A stretch of 34,242 bases of DNA from Photobacterium sanguinicancri (GTDB lineage Bacteria; Pseudomonadota; Gammaproteobacteria; Enterobacterales; Vibrionaceae), in NCBI RefSeq assembly GCF_002265265.1, contig NZ_NOIF01000036.1, forward strand, positions 1 to 34,242, read 5' to 3'. Made by a program: the position numbers and the translations under genes. This document shows positions 22,738-31,323 of this stretch, piece after piece. The first letter of the stretch is position 1; the number at the start of each line of letters is the position of its first letter. Below the pieces are notes generated by a model. That model ran no database searches, was not told where the DNA came from, and saw only the letters and a list, made by a program, of their open reading frames with translations.

Positions 22738-24032
22738 TGCTCAGCGGTGATACCAATTTTTCTGAACAGCCCGCGATCACGGTTGTGGGCGTGCCAGAAG
22801 ATGGCTGCATGAGTTTAACCAGCCGTGCGGTCAATGCGGTGGCGCAAGCTCGTATAATTGCAGGTAACGATCGTTTACTAACTTGGTTCCCTCAATGCAA
22901 AGGGAAACGTCTATCAATGGCGCAAGGCTATAAAGCGTGGCTTACGGCAGTATTAGAAGAAAGTGAAGAGGGCGGAGTGGTTATCTTAGCATCGGGTGAT
23001 CCTTTGTTTTACGGCATAGGTAAAACACTAAGTAACCACTTACCGACAGCAGAACTGCGCTTTATTCCTAGCCCTTCCTCCATGCAGCTGGCGTTTAGTC
23101 GTTTGGCATTACCGTGGCAAGACGCTACGTGTTTGTCTGTTCATGGCCGCCCATTAACGGGCCTTGTCAGTCAAATGCAGCAAGGGGATTTATTTTGTGT
23201 ATTAACCGACAGCAATAATCACCCAGCAGCCATAGCTAAGCACTTACTGACTTATCATCAGCCGCATTGGCAGATATGGGTTTGTGAACAGTTAGGCGGT
23301 ATAGAAGAAAAGGTCACGTCGTTCACAGTGGCTGAATTAGCCACAAAGCACGTTGAGGATTTTAATCCGCTCAATCTTGTAGTGTTACAACGCCAGCAAG
23401 CACTTTATTGGGGTGGGTATGGTCAATATGCAGCCGATGATACATTTGAAAAACGCATGCCCAAGCGTGGTTTAATCACCAAACAACCTATCCGTCATTT
23501 AGCCTTGAGCAGCATGCGTATTCGCCCTGACCACAGTGTGTGGGACATAGGTACAGGCTCTGGCTCTGTGGCTATTGAAGCGGCTAAACAGTGTTGGCTG
23601 GGGCAGGTTTATACCTTGGAATCCAACAACGATTGTTATGAATCGATTGAAGCCAATATTGCCGCACACGCGACCGACAATGTGCAATTACTGAAAGTGA
23701 AAGCGCCCGAGGAATTAGCCAGTTTACCTCAACCTAAGAGTGTATTTATTGGCGGAAGCCGTGGTGAAATGGCAGCAATCCTTGATACATGTTGGCAGCG
23801 TTTAGCCGATGATGGCGTTATTGTTGCCACCGCCGTCACCATAGATTCAGTCGCCGAACTTCATACTTGGTCAAAACAGCGCAACGTCAAGGCGCTAGTG
23901 CAAATGGTCTCTGTTTCTCAGGGCGTGCCCTTGGCGCACTACACTCGCTATCAAGCAGAAAACCCTATCCATCTTTTTATCTTTGATAAACGTCTTCAAA
24001 CAGAATTATACAGCGAAAATAATAATGACTAA
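22737..24032 (+). CDS. cbiET: CbiET fusion: precorrin C5,C15-methyltransferase and C12-decarboxylase
   Basis: A 431-residue fusion. Residues 1-about 215 are CbiE (tetrapyrrole methylase: ITVVGVPEDG at 14-23, ASGDPLFYGIG at 85-95), methylating C5. Residues about 240-425 are CbiT (class I methyltransferase with SAM motif DIGTGSGSVA at 270-279), which methylates C15 and removes the C12 acetate carboxyl. The linker KRMPKRGLITKQPIR is the usual CbiT start. The same fusion is known as CobL or CbiET. It overlaps cbiC by 1 base and cbiL by 8. Confidence 0.94.
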   Translation: MLSGDTNFSEQPAITVVGVPEDGCMSLTSRAVNAVAQARIIAGNDRLLTWFPQCKGKRLSMAQGYKAWLTAVLEESEEGGVVILASGDPLFYGIGKTLSNHLPTAELRFIPSPSSMQLAFSRLALPWQDATCLSVHGRPLTGLVSQMQQGDLFCVLTDSNNHPAAIAKHLLTYHQPHWQIWVCEQLGGIEEKVTSFTVAELATKHVEDFNPLNLVVLQRQQALYWGGYGQYAADDTFEKRMPKRGLITKQPIRHLALSSMRIRPDHSVWDIGTGSGSVAIEAAKQCWLGQVYTLESNNDCYESIEANIAAHATDNVQLLKVKAPEELASLPQPKSVFIGGSRGEMAAILDTCWQRLADDGVIVATAVTIDSVAELHTWSKQRNVKALVQMVSVSQGVPLAHYTRYQAENPIHLFIFDKRLQTELYSENNND

Positions 24033-24894
24033 ACAATTAGGCAAGCTCTACGCCGTAGGGGTGGGGACTGGCGACAGTGAACTACTGACATTAAAAGCAC
24101 ACCGATTAATCAGCACTGTGGATGTTGTGGCGTTTCCTGAAAAGGATAAAGGCTCGCAGGCGTCTTTTGCTCACCAGATCGTTGCAGGTGCGGTACAAGA
24201 TGCAGACATGCAGGGTGAAAAGCTGTTTTTACACTTTCCAATGAGCCGCGATCCGCAGATTAATATTCCAGCGTGGCGTGAAGCGGCACTGTTGTTAATT
24301 TCGCGTTTACAACAAGGTAAAGATGTTGTTTTTGCAACAGAAGGCGACCCTTCGGTTTATAGCACTTGGGCCTATATCCAAGAAGAGTTACAAGAACTAT
24401 TGCCACAGCTTGAGGTTGAAATTGTACCGGGTATTACTTCGGTCACGGCTATTCCTGCTCAAACTCAAATCCCTTTAGCTGACGGCCAAGAACGTTTTTG
24501 TGTGGTTCCTGCCACTTGGGGATTGTCATGTCTACCGCGCTTAGTGGAAGAGTTCGATACCATCATGTTGATCAAAGCGGGGCGTATTGTTCCTCAGTTA
24601 ACAGCGTTACTGGAAAGCATGGATATGCTCTCTTGTGCTACCTATGTGTCGCATGCCACTACCGACAAGCAAGAGGTGTATCAAGACTTGCGTGACGTGC
24701 CTGAAGGTCATCGTTATTTCTCTATGGTGCAGCTTTCAGTGCGAGCGCGTCGTGGTGTGTTACGCGGCACGTCAGTAGAGCAAGATTCTACGGATAAAGT
24801 GGCTCCTCAAACACTCGTTCAACAAACCCCAGCTCAGCAAATCTCGGCTCAACAAATCAAAGCCTCATCGTTAGCAAAGGAAGTGGCTGCGTGA
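24025..24894 (+). CDS. cbiL: Cobalt-precorrin-2 C20-methyltransferase CbiL
   Basis: It methylates C20 of cobalt-precorrin-2. The frame is open from TTG 23983, but ATG 24025 puts the family start KLYAVGVGTGDSELLTLKA at residue 7, so it is chosen (289 residues). EGDPSVYSTW and VPGITSVTAIPAQ are the tetrapyrrole-methylase motifs. Members are usually about 235-240 residues. The extra about 40 at the C-terminus are low in complexity and rich in Gln (LVQQTPAQQISAQQIKASS) and are probably disordered. The start overlaps cbiET by 8 bases; the end overlaps cbiG by 4 (GTGA). Confidence 0.93.
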   Translation: MTKQLGKLYAVGVGTGDSELLTLKAHRLISTVDVVAFPEKDKGSQASFAHQIVAGAVQDADMQGEKLFLHFPMSRDPQINIPAWREAALLLISRLQQGKDVVFATEGDPSVYSTWAYIQEELQELLPQLEVEIVPGITSVTAIPAQTQIPLADGQERFCVVPATWGLSCLPRLVEEFDTIMLIKAGRIVPQLTALLESMDMLSCATYVSHATTDKQEVYQDLRDVPEGHRYFSMVQLSVRARRGVLRGTSVEQDSTDKVAPQTLVQQTPAQQISAQQIKASSLAKEVAA

Positions 24895-26522
24895 AAATAG
24901 CTATTTATGCCATTACCCTTCATGGTGCAAAACAAGCGCAGCGATTGGCAAAGACCTTGCCATTTGCCACTGTGTTTGTGTCAGATGCTGGTCAAGAGGT
25001 GTTTCAGCAAAATGAAGCGCAAGCCGAGCACTTAACCTTACCTTTGTCGGATTTTATGGCGCAGCGTTTCAGCGAGTATGACCATCATATTTGCTTTTTC
25101 GCCACAGGGATTGTGAGCCGCATGATAGCTCCTCTAATGGTGGATAAACGCACCGATCCTGGGGTGATTTGTATTGATGATCATGCCAATTTTGTCATTC
25201 CTATGTTGTCAGGCCACCGTGGTGGCGCGAATGCTTTAGCATGTCGTGTTGCTGAGCTATTAACGGCGACCCCCGTAGTGACAACGGCTTCAGATGTCGC
25301 AGGGAGTTTATCGGTGGATATGCTGGGTGCCGCTTTTGGCTGGCAGCTAGCCCCTGAATGCGAACAAGCGATCACATCCGTCTCTGCTGCTGTGGTGAAT
25401 GAAAAGTCTGTATTGATAGTACAACGCGCAGGGCAACAGAATTGGTGGCGTGAAAAGCGATCTATGCCTACCAATTTGATTTGCCACCCAGAACTGGCAG
25501 CGACCCAATTAACGACAATCTCTCCCGAAGCATGGGATGGACTGGTATTGATTTGTGATCAGCAAGTGCCAGAAGGGTATGCAGATTGGCAAAATAAATG
25601 TGTGCTATGGCGACCAAAGTCGTTGGTCTTAGGAATAGGTTGCGACAGAAATACCCCTGCCCATGTGATTCAGCAAGGCCTACAAACCTTCCTAGATGAA
25701 CATAATTTAGCGTCAGAGTCCGTGGCTGCTTTTTCCAGTATTGCGTTAAAAGCAGATGAAGCGGGTATTCATGCGATTTCTTACCGTCAACAAACGCCGT
25801 TTGTCACTTATGAAGCGCCGCAATTAGCAGATGTTGAAGGTATTGAAAATCCTTCTGAGTTTGTCAAAAAAATCACAGGCGTATCATCGGTTGCGGAAGC
25901 TGCGGCACTGAAAAAAGCAGGAGCGAATCGCTTATTAGTGCCTAAGTGGAAGTACAAGCAAGATGGCTTCAACATGACTTTAGCCTGCGCGCGTATACCA
26001 GCCGATGAAGCTATAGCTAAGAAAAAGTGGAAGAACTGGCTAGGTGAAAACTGCCACATTAATGCACACGGTAATGAAGTCGTCAAAGGGTATCAGTGTA
26101 AGCCAAAGCACGTCGATTTAAACCGCCCTATGTTATATCACCGCCACCATGTATTGGTATGTGAAGGTGGGCGTTGTGCTAAAGAAGGTAGCCGAAATTT
26201 AGCCCATCATCTAAGAACTTATTTGAAAAAATTAGGGCTGAGTGAGGGTGAAAACCGCATTAAGATCAGCCGTACTCATTGTGCGGGCACATGTCGTAAT
26301 CGCGCCGCTTTAGTGATTTATGAGCGCCTAGCAAGCCATGAACCCCCGATTAATAATGGCCTGTGGCTACGCAATATCGACGCGCTAACAGAAGACGATT
26401 GGCAGCAACTCTTCCTCGCGCTGAAAACGCGAACACCATTGCAACAGGTGCTGGCTGAAGGCTTTTTTGCACCGATAGAAGATGCGCAGATTGGCAAGAT
26501 TGTTACGGAAAACATAATTTAA
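24891..26522 (+). CDS. cbiG: CbiG (cobalt-precorrin-5A hydrolase) fused to a 2Fe-2S thioredoxin-like ferredoxin domain
   Basis: CbiG opens the C20 lactone of cobalt-precorrin-5A, releasing acetaldehyde. The N-terminal part holds CFFATGIVSRMIAPLM (68-83) and IPMLSGHRGGANALA (103-117); the C-terminal CbiG domain runs from LGIGCDRNT (247-255) to about 367. After a linker, residues about 416-480 form a second domain with Cys424, Cys429, Cys464 and Cys468 (C-x4-C and C-x3-C), the ligand pattern of thioredoxin-like 2Fe-2S ferredoxins such as the CbiW type. CbiG alone is about 330-360 residues, and this has 543. GTG start overlaps the cbiL stop. The redox job of the extra domain is unknown. Confidence 0.9.
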   Translation: MKIAIYAITLHGAKQAQRLAKTLPFATVFVSDAGQEVFQQNEAQAEHLTLPLSDFMAQRFSEYDHHICFFATGIVSRMIAPLMVDKRTDPGVICIDDHANFVIPMLSGHRGGANALACRVAELLTATPVVTTASDVAGSLSVDMLGAAFGWQLAPECEQAITSVSAAVVNEKSVLIVQRAGQQNWWREKRSMPTNLICHPELAATQLTTISPEAWDGLVLICDQQVPEGYADWQNKCVLWRPKSLVLGIGCDRNTPAHVIQQGLQTFLDEHNLASESVAAFSSIALKADEAGIHAISYRQQTPFVTYEAPQLADVEGIENPSEFVKKITGVSSVAEAAALKKAGANRLLVPKWKYKQDGFNMTLACARIPADEAIAKKKWKNWLGENCHINAHGNEVVKGYQCKPKHVDLNRPMLYHRHHVLVCEGGRCAKEGSRNLAHHLRTYLKKLGLSEGENRIKISRTHCAGTCRNRAALVIYERLASHEPPINNGLWLRNIDALTEDDWQQLFLALKTRTPLQQVLAEGFFAPIEDAQIGKIVTENII

Positions 26523-26541
26523 AATTGAAATAGGAATATCA

Positions 26542-27495
26542 ATGAAACGTTTACGTCATTACAACCAAGGTACCGCTATTGTTCTGAGCTGTTTTGGCTC
26601 TGTGGTAGAACAACAGCGTTACGTGAAACTGCAGCAACACATCAGTGAGCTGTATCCTGACTGCCACGTTCGCATGGCAACCAGTTCTAAAATGGTTATT
26701 AAGAAGCTCGCAGGTAAAGGCGAAATGTGTCAGAGCTTGCCGCAAGTGTTAGCGGATTTAGATACTCAAGGCTATCAGCATATTTTAGTGGTTTCTTGCT
26801 ACTTGTTCCCAACGGATGAACATTTGTATCTGACCAAGATTGTGGATGGCTTCAAGCAGTTTTCGCTATCACGTATCGGTCAAACACCTGCAATCATGCA
26901 TCATAGCCAATTGGCAACGAAACTGCTTGGCGCACTACATCAGCGCTTTCCCGTTGATCAAGGGTGTAACTTATATATTCACCATGGTGCGCCACTGCTG
27001 GATAACCCTGGGCATCAAGCCATTCATTATTGCGATAGCCTACTCACTAAAATCTCTAAGCGTAATTTTACCTGCTCGTTAGAAGGGGCGTGGCCGTTTG
27101 GATTACTGATTGATAGCCTAAGCGAAGAGATGAAGCAGGCTTGCCAACCTATGATTGTCAATGGTGAAAAACCCAAGCTGCGTTTAGTGCCGCTACTGTT
27201 AGTTTCAGGCAATCATTTTGAAAATGACCTCGCCAGTATCAAAGGTCAACTTGACGCCGATTTTGAGGTGCAAGTTGCAGAACCTGTTCAACACGCAACA
27301 GCTAACAGCTTTGATACGGTGAATGACAAGGCGAATGAGCCGCTCAATGATAAGGCGAATAAAAAGTTCTGTATGTTAGATGTGCCTGAACTGATCGAGA
27401 TAATCGAAAAGCAAATCGCGGAAGGGTTGATCAAAATAGGCGCACCAGAACGTGCTTTACAGATTATCGGCACCGCCGAGGTGAACCATGGCTAA
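26542..27495 (+). CDS. cbiK: Sirohydrochlorin cobaltochelatase CbiK
   Basis: It inserts Co2+ into sirohydrochlorin, the entry step of the oxygen-independent pathway. The probable metal-handling residues are Glu93 (PTDEH), His148 (IHHGAP) and His225 (VSGNHFEND), at places matching Salmonella CbiK Glu89, His145 and His207. The remaining landmarks are FGS, TSSKMVIKKL and LLIDSL. No signal peptide, so cytoplasmic rather than the periplasmic kind. At 317 residues it is about 50 longer than Salmonella CbiK. The extra part (about 253-280) includes a duplicated NDKAN, from a 24-base DNA repeat. AGGA lies 6 bases before the ATG. Overlaps cbiH by 8 bases. Confidence 0.87.
   Translation: MKRLRHYNQGTAIVLSCFGSVVEQQRYVKLQQHISELYPDCHVRMATSSKMVIKKLAGKGEMCQSLPQVLADLDTQGYQHILVVSCYLFPTDEHLYLTKIVDGFKQFSLSRIGQTPAIMHHSQLATKLLGALHQRFPVDQGCNLYIHHGAPLLDNPGHQAIHYCDSLLTKISKRNFTCSLEGAWPFGLLIDSLSEEMKQACQPMIVNGEKPKLRLVPLLLVSGNHFENDLASIKGQLDADFEVQVAEPVQHATANSFDTVNDKANEPLNDKANKKFCMLDVPELIEIIEKQIAEGLIKIGAPERALQIIGTAEVNHG
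27322..27360 (+). repeat. Direct repeat inside cbiK
   Basis: AATGACAAGGCGAAT (27322-27336) recurs as AATGATAAGGCGAAT (27346-27360), start-to-start distance 24 bases or 8 codons, duplicating NDKAN in a non-conserved insert. Confidence 0.8.
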
Positions 27496-28363
27496 ACTGA
27501 CCTTGGTTGGCCTTGGGCCGGGCAGTATCGATCTCGTGACTCCTGCCGCCCGCGACGCCATTGAATCAGCCGATGTTGTGGCGGGCTATAAAGCCTACGT
27601 CGACTTAATTACTTCCCTGATTGATAAGCAAGAAGTGATTCAAAGTGGCATGACGCGCGAGTGGGAAAGAGCAGCAGCGGCGATTGATGCAGCGGCGGAA
27701 GGTAAATCGGTTGTACTCGTCTGTTCAGGCGATTCTGGTATGTACGCAATGGCGCCCTTAGTGCTGGAGCTATTACAACAGCGTAATCCTGAGTTACCTG
27801 CTGTTGAGCTTGCCATCATTCCGGGGATTACTGCGGCGAATGCCTGTGCATCTTTGGTAGGTGCGCCACTTGGTCATGATAGTTGCACGATTTCATTATC
27901 GGATCTGCTGACACCTTGGGAAGTGATCACCAAGCGGATAGAAGCGGCTGCAATGGCTGATTTTGCGATCACGTTTTATAACCCAAGATCGAAAAAGCGT
28001 AAAAGCCATATTGAAACCGCGCAACAGATCCTATTGCAGCACCGCGCCCCCAAGACCCCAGTGGCGGTAGTGAATGCTGCGTATCGTGATGATCAAGGTG
28101 TGATGTTAAGTACGCTCGACAGCTTTACTTCACTAGAATTTGGTATGAATGCTGCGGTACTCGTGGGTAACAGTAATAGCTATTACTTTGGCGATTGGAT
28201 TGTTACGCCACGTGGCTATAAGAATAAATACCAGCTTGAAACAGGGGCTGTGCTATCAGGGCAAAAGCGCGGGCATTCGTTAAATACTGCTACTGCTGAA
28301 CAGCAAGGTGAAGCAGTGAAAGCGCGTCAAGAACAGGGTGAAAAAGCAGGTGAATTAGTATGA
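27488..28363 (+). CDS. cbiH: Cobalt-precorrin-3 C17-methyltransferase CbiH
   Basis: A tetrapyrrole methylase that methylates C17 and contracts the ring with lactone formation. LTLVGLGPGSIDLVT (4-18), VCSGDSGMYAMA, IPGITAANACASLVGAPLGH and FYNPRSKKR are CbiH/CobJ hallmarks. The last about 35 residues (after the GYKNKY segment) are hydrophilic, with QQGEAV and EQGEKAG, and look non-conserved. It overlaps cbiK by 8 bases and cbiF by 4 (ATGA). Usual CbiH is about 240 residues. Confidence 0.94.
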   Translation: MAKLTLVGLGPGSIDLVTPAARDAIESADVVAGYKAYVDLITSLIDKQEVIQSGMTREWERAAAAIDAAAEGKSVVLVCSGDSGMYAMAPLVLELLQQRNPELPAVELAIIPGITAANACASLVGAPLGHDSCTISLSDLLTPWEVITKRIEAAAMADFAITFYNPRSKKRKSHIETAQQILLQHRAPKTPVAVVNAAYRDDQGVMLSTLDSFTSLEFGMNAAVLVGNSNSYYFGDWIVTPRGYKNKYQLETGAVLSGQKRGHSLNTATAEQQGEAVKARQEQGEKAGELV

Positions 28364-29148
28364 CCGTCTTCTTTATTGGTGCAGGCCCAGGTGATCCTGA
28401 TTTGATCACAGTTAAAGGCGCGCGCTTAGTTGAGCGTTGCCCTGTGATCTTGTACGCAGGTAGCTTAGTGCCCAAAGCTGTGATTGAGCGCGCGAAGCCT
28501 GATGCGAAAGTGTTTAACTCGGCAGATATGGATCTGGATGCGATCACCAAGGTGTACACGGATGCATTTGCGAATGGCGAAGATGTTGCCCGTGTGCAAA
28601 CAGGGGATCTTTCGATCTATTCCTCGTTGGCAGAGCAAGTTCGTCGTTTAGATGCGCTTGGTATTGATTGGCAGGTTATTCCCGGTGTGTCGTCATTCCA
28701 AGCGTCTGCCGCGGCATTGGGTCAAGAACTCACTTTGCCTGAAAAGTGCCAGACGATCATATTAAGCCGCGCATCTGGCCGAACGCCTGTGCCAGACAAA
28801 GAAAACCTCAAATCACTGGCAGCGCATGAAGCAACACTGTGTTTATTTTTGAGCGCAACGCTCATTCGTAAAGTAGTGCGTGAGCTTTCCGAGGTATACC
28901 CAATGAGCTGGCCTGTGGCTGTGGTTGAAAAAGCCTCTCACCCAGAACAGCGCATCATTCGAGGCACCTTGGCTGACATTGCAGATAAAATGCATGATGC
29001 CAATATTCGCTCAACAGCGATGATCATTGTCAGTAAGGTGCTTGGGGAACAAGATTTTGTTGATTCTAAATTGTATGACCCGACGTTTTCTCATGCGTGT
29101 CGTAAAGCGCGTGTGGTCGACGGTGACACAGTGAATAAAGAAGGTTAG
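28360..29148 (+). CDS. cbiF: Cobalt-precorrin-4 C11-methyltransferase CbiF
   Basis: It methylates C11. FFIGAGPGDPDLITVKG (4-20), ILYAGSLVP, QTGDLSIYSSLAEQ, IPGVSSFQASAAALGQELT (in two runs) and ASGRTPVP are classic CbiF/CobM motifs. Length 262 is normal. The ATG overlaps the cbiH stop by 4 bases; the next gene begins 6 bases after its stop. Confidence 0.95.
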   Translation: MTVFFIGAGPGDPDLITVKGARLVERCPVILYAGSLVPKAVIERAKPDAKVFNSADMDLDAITKVYTDAFANGEDVARVQTGDLSIYSSLAEQVRRLDALGIDWQVIPGVSSFQASAAALGQELTLPEKCQTIILSRASGRTPVPDKENLKSLAAHEATLCLFLSATLIRKVVRELSEVYPMSWPVAVVEKASHPEQRIIRGTLADIADKMHDANIRSTAMIIVSKVLGEQDFVDSKLYDPTFSHACRKARVVDGDTVNKEG

Positions 29149-29154
29149 TGCATC

Positions 29155-30174
29155 ATGTTGTGGGCTTATTCTCCGCCAGCGTTGTTTGATTCGGTTTCAG
29201 TCACGCTAGCACTTTTATTGGTGGCCAGTTTGTTGCTAGACGCTTGGTTTGGCGAAGTTCGTCGTTTTCATCCCTTAATTGGTTTTGGTCATTGGGCAAG
29301 CTGGATTGAAAAGCAGCTAAATCGATCAGTGTCGAGCCAGGCCGTTCGCGCTTCTGAAAAACGTTGCTCTCGAATGGCTAATACGAGATCAAGAGGCATT
29401 TTGCTTGGTGTCTGCGCGTGGTGCTTGGCGATCTTGCCTATTTTGTTGGTGACATACTGGTTATTTGATTGGCTCTATCATGCATCGCTATATCTGTGGT
29501 TAGCGGCAAATGTCATCGTGTTGTACTTCACGGTGGGGAAAACCAGTTTATTGCAGCACGCACAGTGGATCTACCGCCCTTTGGTAGCTGGTGACCTTTG
29601 TGCCGCGCGTGAAAAAGTGGGTTGGATTGTCAGCCGTGATACCAGCGTAATGGATCAGTATCAAGTGACGTCAGCAACGGTGGAGTCAGTGCTTGAAAAT
29701 GGTAACGATGCCGTTTTTGGTGCCATGTTCTGGTTCATAATTGGTGGTGCGCCAGCCGCTGTTTTGTTTCGATTAGTGAATACCTTAGATGCGATGTGGG
29801 GGTATAAAAATGATCGTTACTGCCACTTTGGTTACAGCGCGGCAAAACTTGATGATGCGATGGGCTGGTTACCCGCTCGGCTAACAGGCCTGACTTATGC
29901 CTTAGTGGGGAACACTAAAAATGCGCTTCATTGTTGGCGTACTCAAGCGCATTTGTGTGCCAGCCCTAACGGTGGGGTTGTGATGACAAGTGGCGCAGGG
30001 GCAATCAATACCACCATTGGTGGGCCAGCAATCTATCATGGGGTTCAACACGATAAGATCTTCATGGGGCAAGGTGAGAAAGCAACGGCAGCCGCAATAG
30101 CGTTAGCCTGTGGTTTAGTGGAACGCAGCGCGTGGCTATGGGTCGCTGTCTTGGTGATTATTGCCGCGCTATAA
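29155..30174 (+). CDS. cbiB: Adenosylcobinamide-phosphate synthase CbiB
   Basis: A 339-residue inner-membrane protein that joins (R)-1-amino-2-propanol phosphate to adenosylcobyric acid. LLDAWFGEVRRFHPLIGFG (near 28-46), ATVESVLENGNDAVFGAMFW, NTLDAMWGYKN and YSAAKLDDAMGWLPARLT are family motifs. About 4-5 membrane segments. It is followed by cobD, which makes the aminopropanol phosphate substrate, so the pair supplies the nucleotide-loop linker. A polar insert (SSQAVRASEKRCSRMANTRS) lies near residues 60-80. Confidence 0.94.
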   Translation: MLWAYSPPALFDSVSVTLALLLVASLLLDAWFGEVRRFHPLIGFGHWASWIEKQLNRSVSSQAVRASEKRCSRMANTRSRGILLGVCAWCLAILPILLVTYWLFDWLYHASLYLWLAANVIVLYFTVGKTSLLQHAQWIYRPLVAGDLCAAREKVGWIVSRDTSVMDQYQVTSATVESVLENGNDAVFGAMFWFIIGGAPAAVLFRLVNTLDAMWGYKNDRYCHFGYSAAKLDDAMGWLPARLTGLTYALVGNTKNALHCWRTQAHLCASPNGGVVMTSGAGAINTTIGGPAIYHGVQHDKIFMGQGEKATAAAIALACGLVERSAWLWVAVLVIIAAL

Positions 30175-30207
30175 AGGCTATAAAACATTATTTATGAGTA
30201 GTAAAAC

Positions 30208-31323
30208 ATGCTGAACCATGGTGGAAAGTTACGCGAGTACGCGGCCTTGTATCAACGGCCGCTAGAAGAATGGATCGATCTTTCTACAGGCGTTAGCCCT
30301 TGGACATATCCTATCGGCCAGATCCCAACATATGTGTGGAATCGTCTGCCTGAAGATGACGATGGTTTGATGGAAGTTGCGCAGCAATATTACGGTTGTG
30401 AATCACTCTTGCCTGTCGCAGGTAGCCAAGCTGCTATTATGGCGCTGCCCTGTGTGATCCTATCGTCATTGATTGAAAGTGATTGCGAAGGCGAGGGGAG
30501 CTGCAAAAAAGATATTCAGATTGCGTTGCCGCAGGTAGGTTATAAAGAGCATGAACAGGCTTGGCGAAAAGCGTTAACGCAATTTCCTACGGTTACTATC
30601 TCTTTGGTTTTTTACCCTGATGAGCCATCCGCTGAGCAGCTAAATAGCATAGATGTATTGGTAGTGATTAACCCGAATAATCCAACGGGCCATTATGTTT
30701 CAGCTAATAAATTACACCTGTGGCAGCAAGCATTGGCTGTGCGAGGTGGTTGGCTGGTGGTTGATGAAGCTTTTATGGATCTCACGCCAGCGCATTCGCT
30801 TTTACACAGTAACAATCCAGCAGTACGAGCAAATGGTGCTGCTGAAACGCTATCTGAAAATCGAGTTGTGTTACGTTCTATAGGTAAGTTCTTTGGCTTA
30901 GCAGGGGCACGCGTTGGCTTTGTGATCGCTCAGCCCAAGGTGCTTGCTCCGTTACAGGCATTACTTGGCCCTTGGACGGTTGCAGGACCTAGCCGTTATA
31001 TCTTGCAGCAAGCATTAGCGGATACACCTTGGCAGCAGCAAACCCGTGAACGAATCTGTGCCATGGCAGATAAATTACACCAAGTGTTGTCACTCCATTT
31101 TTCCAGCAAAGATAACCTTGTTGAAGCAACAATGGCCAGTGGGATACTTTTTCATACAGTTCAGCTGCCGCATGCGGCTTGGTGGCATCAAACACTAGCC
31201 AAACAAGGGGTACTGGTGCGACTGTGCGACGAGAAACATGCGATTCGATTTGGTTTGCCGCACAATGATGCTGACTTGCAGCGCGTAAACACAGTATTAA
31301 CACACATTAAGGACAATCAATGA
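30208..31323 (+). CDS. cobD: L-threonine-O-3-phosphate decarboxylase CobD
   Basis: A 371-residue PLP enzyme of the aspartate aminotransferase fold that makes (R)-1-amino-2-propanol phosphate. The N-terminus LNHGGKLREYA and DLSTGVSPW are typical of CobD. NPNNPTG (155-161) and Asp186 (VVDEAFMD) contact PLP; Lys227 (SIGKFFGLAGAR) should form the Schiff base. HisC is a relative, but the GG N-terminus and the operon place it as CobD. The stop overlaps the ATG of cbiA (ATGA). Confidence 0.93.
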   Translation: MLNHGGKLREYAALYQRPLEEWIDLSTGVSPWTYPIGQIPTYVWNRLPEDDDGLMEVAQQYYGCESLLPVAGSQAAIMALPCVILSSLIESDCEGEGSCKKDIQIALPQVGYKEHEQAWRKALTQFPTVTISLVFYPDEPSAEQLNSIDVLVVINPNNPTGHYVSANKLHLWQQALAVRGGWLVVDEAFMDLTPAHSLLHSNNPAVRANGAAETLSENRVVLRSIGKFFGLAGARVGFVIAQPKVLAPLQALLGPWTVAGPSRYILQQALADTPWQQQTRERICAMADKLHQVLSLHFSSKDNLVEATMASGILFHTVQLPHAAWWHQTLAKQGVLVRLCDEKHAIRFGLPHNDADLQRVNTVLTHIKDNQ

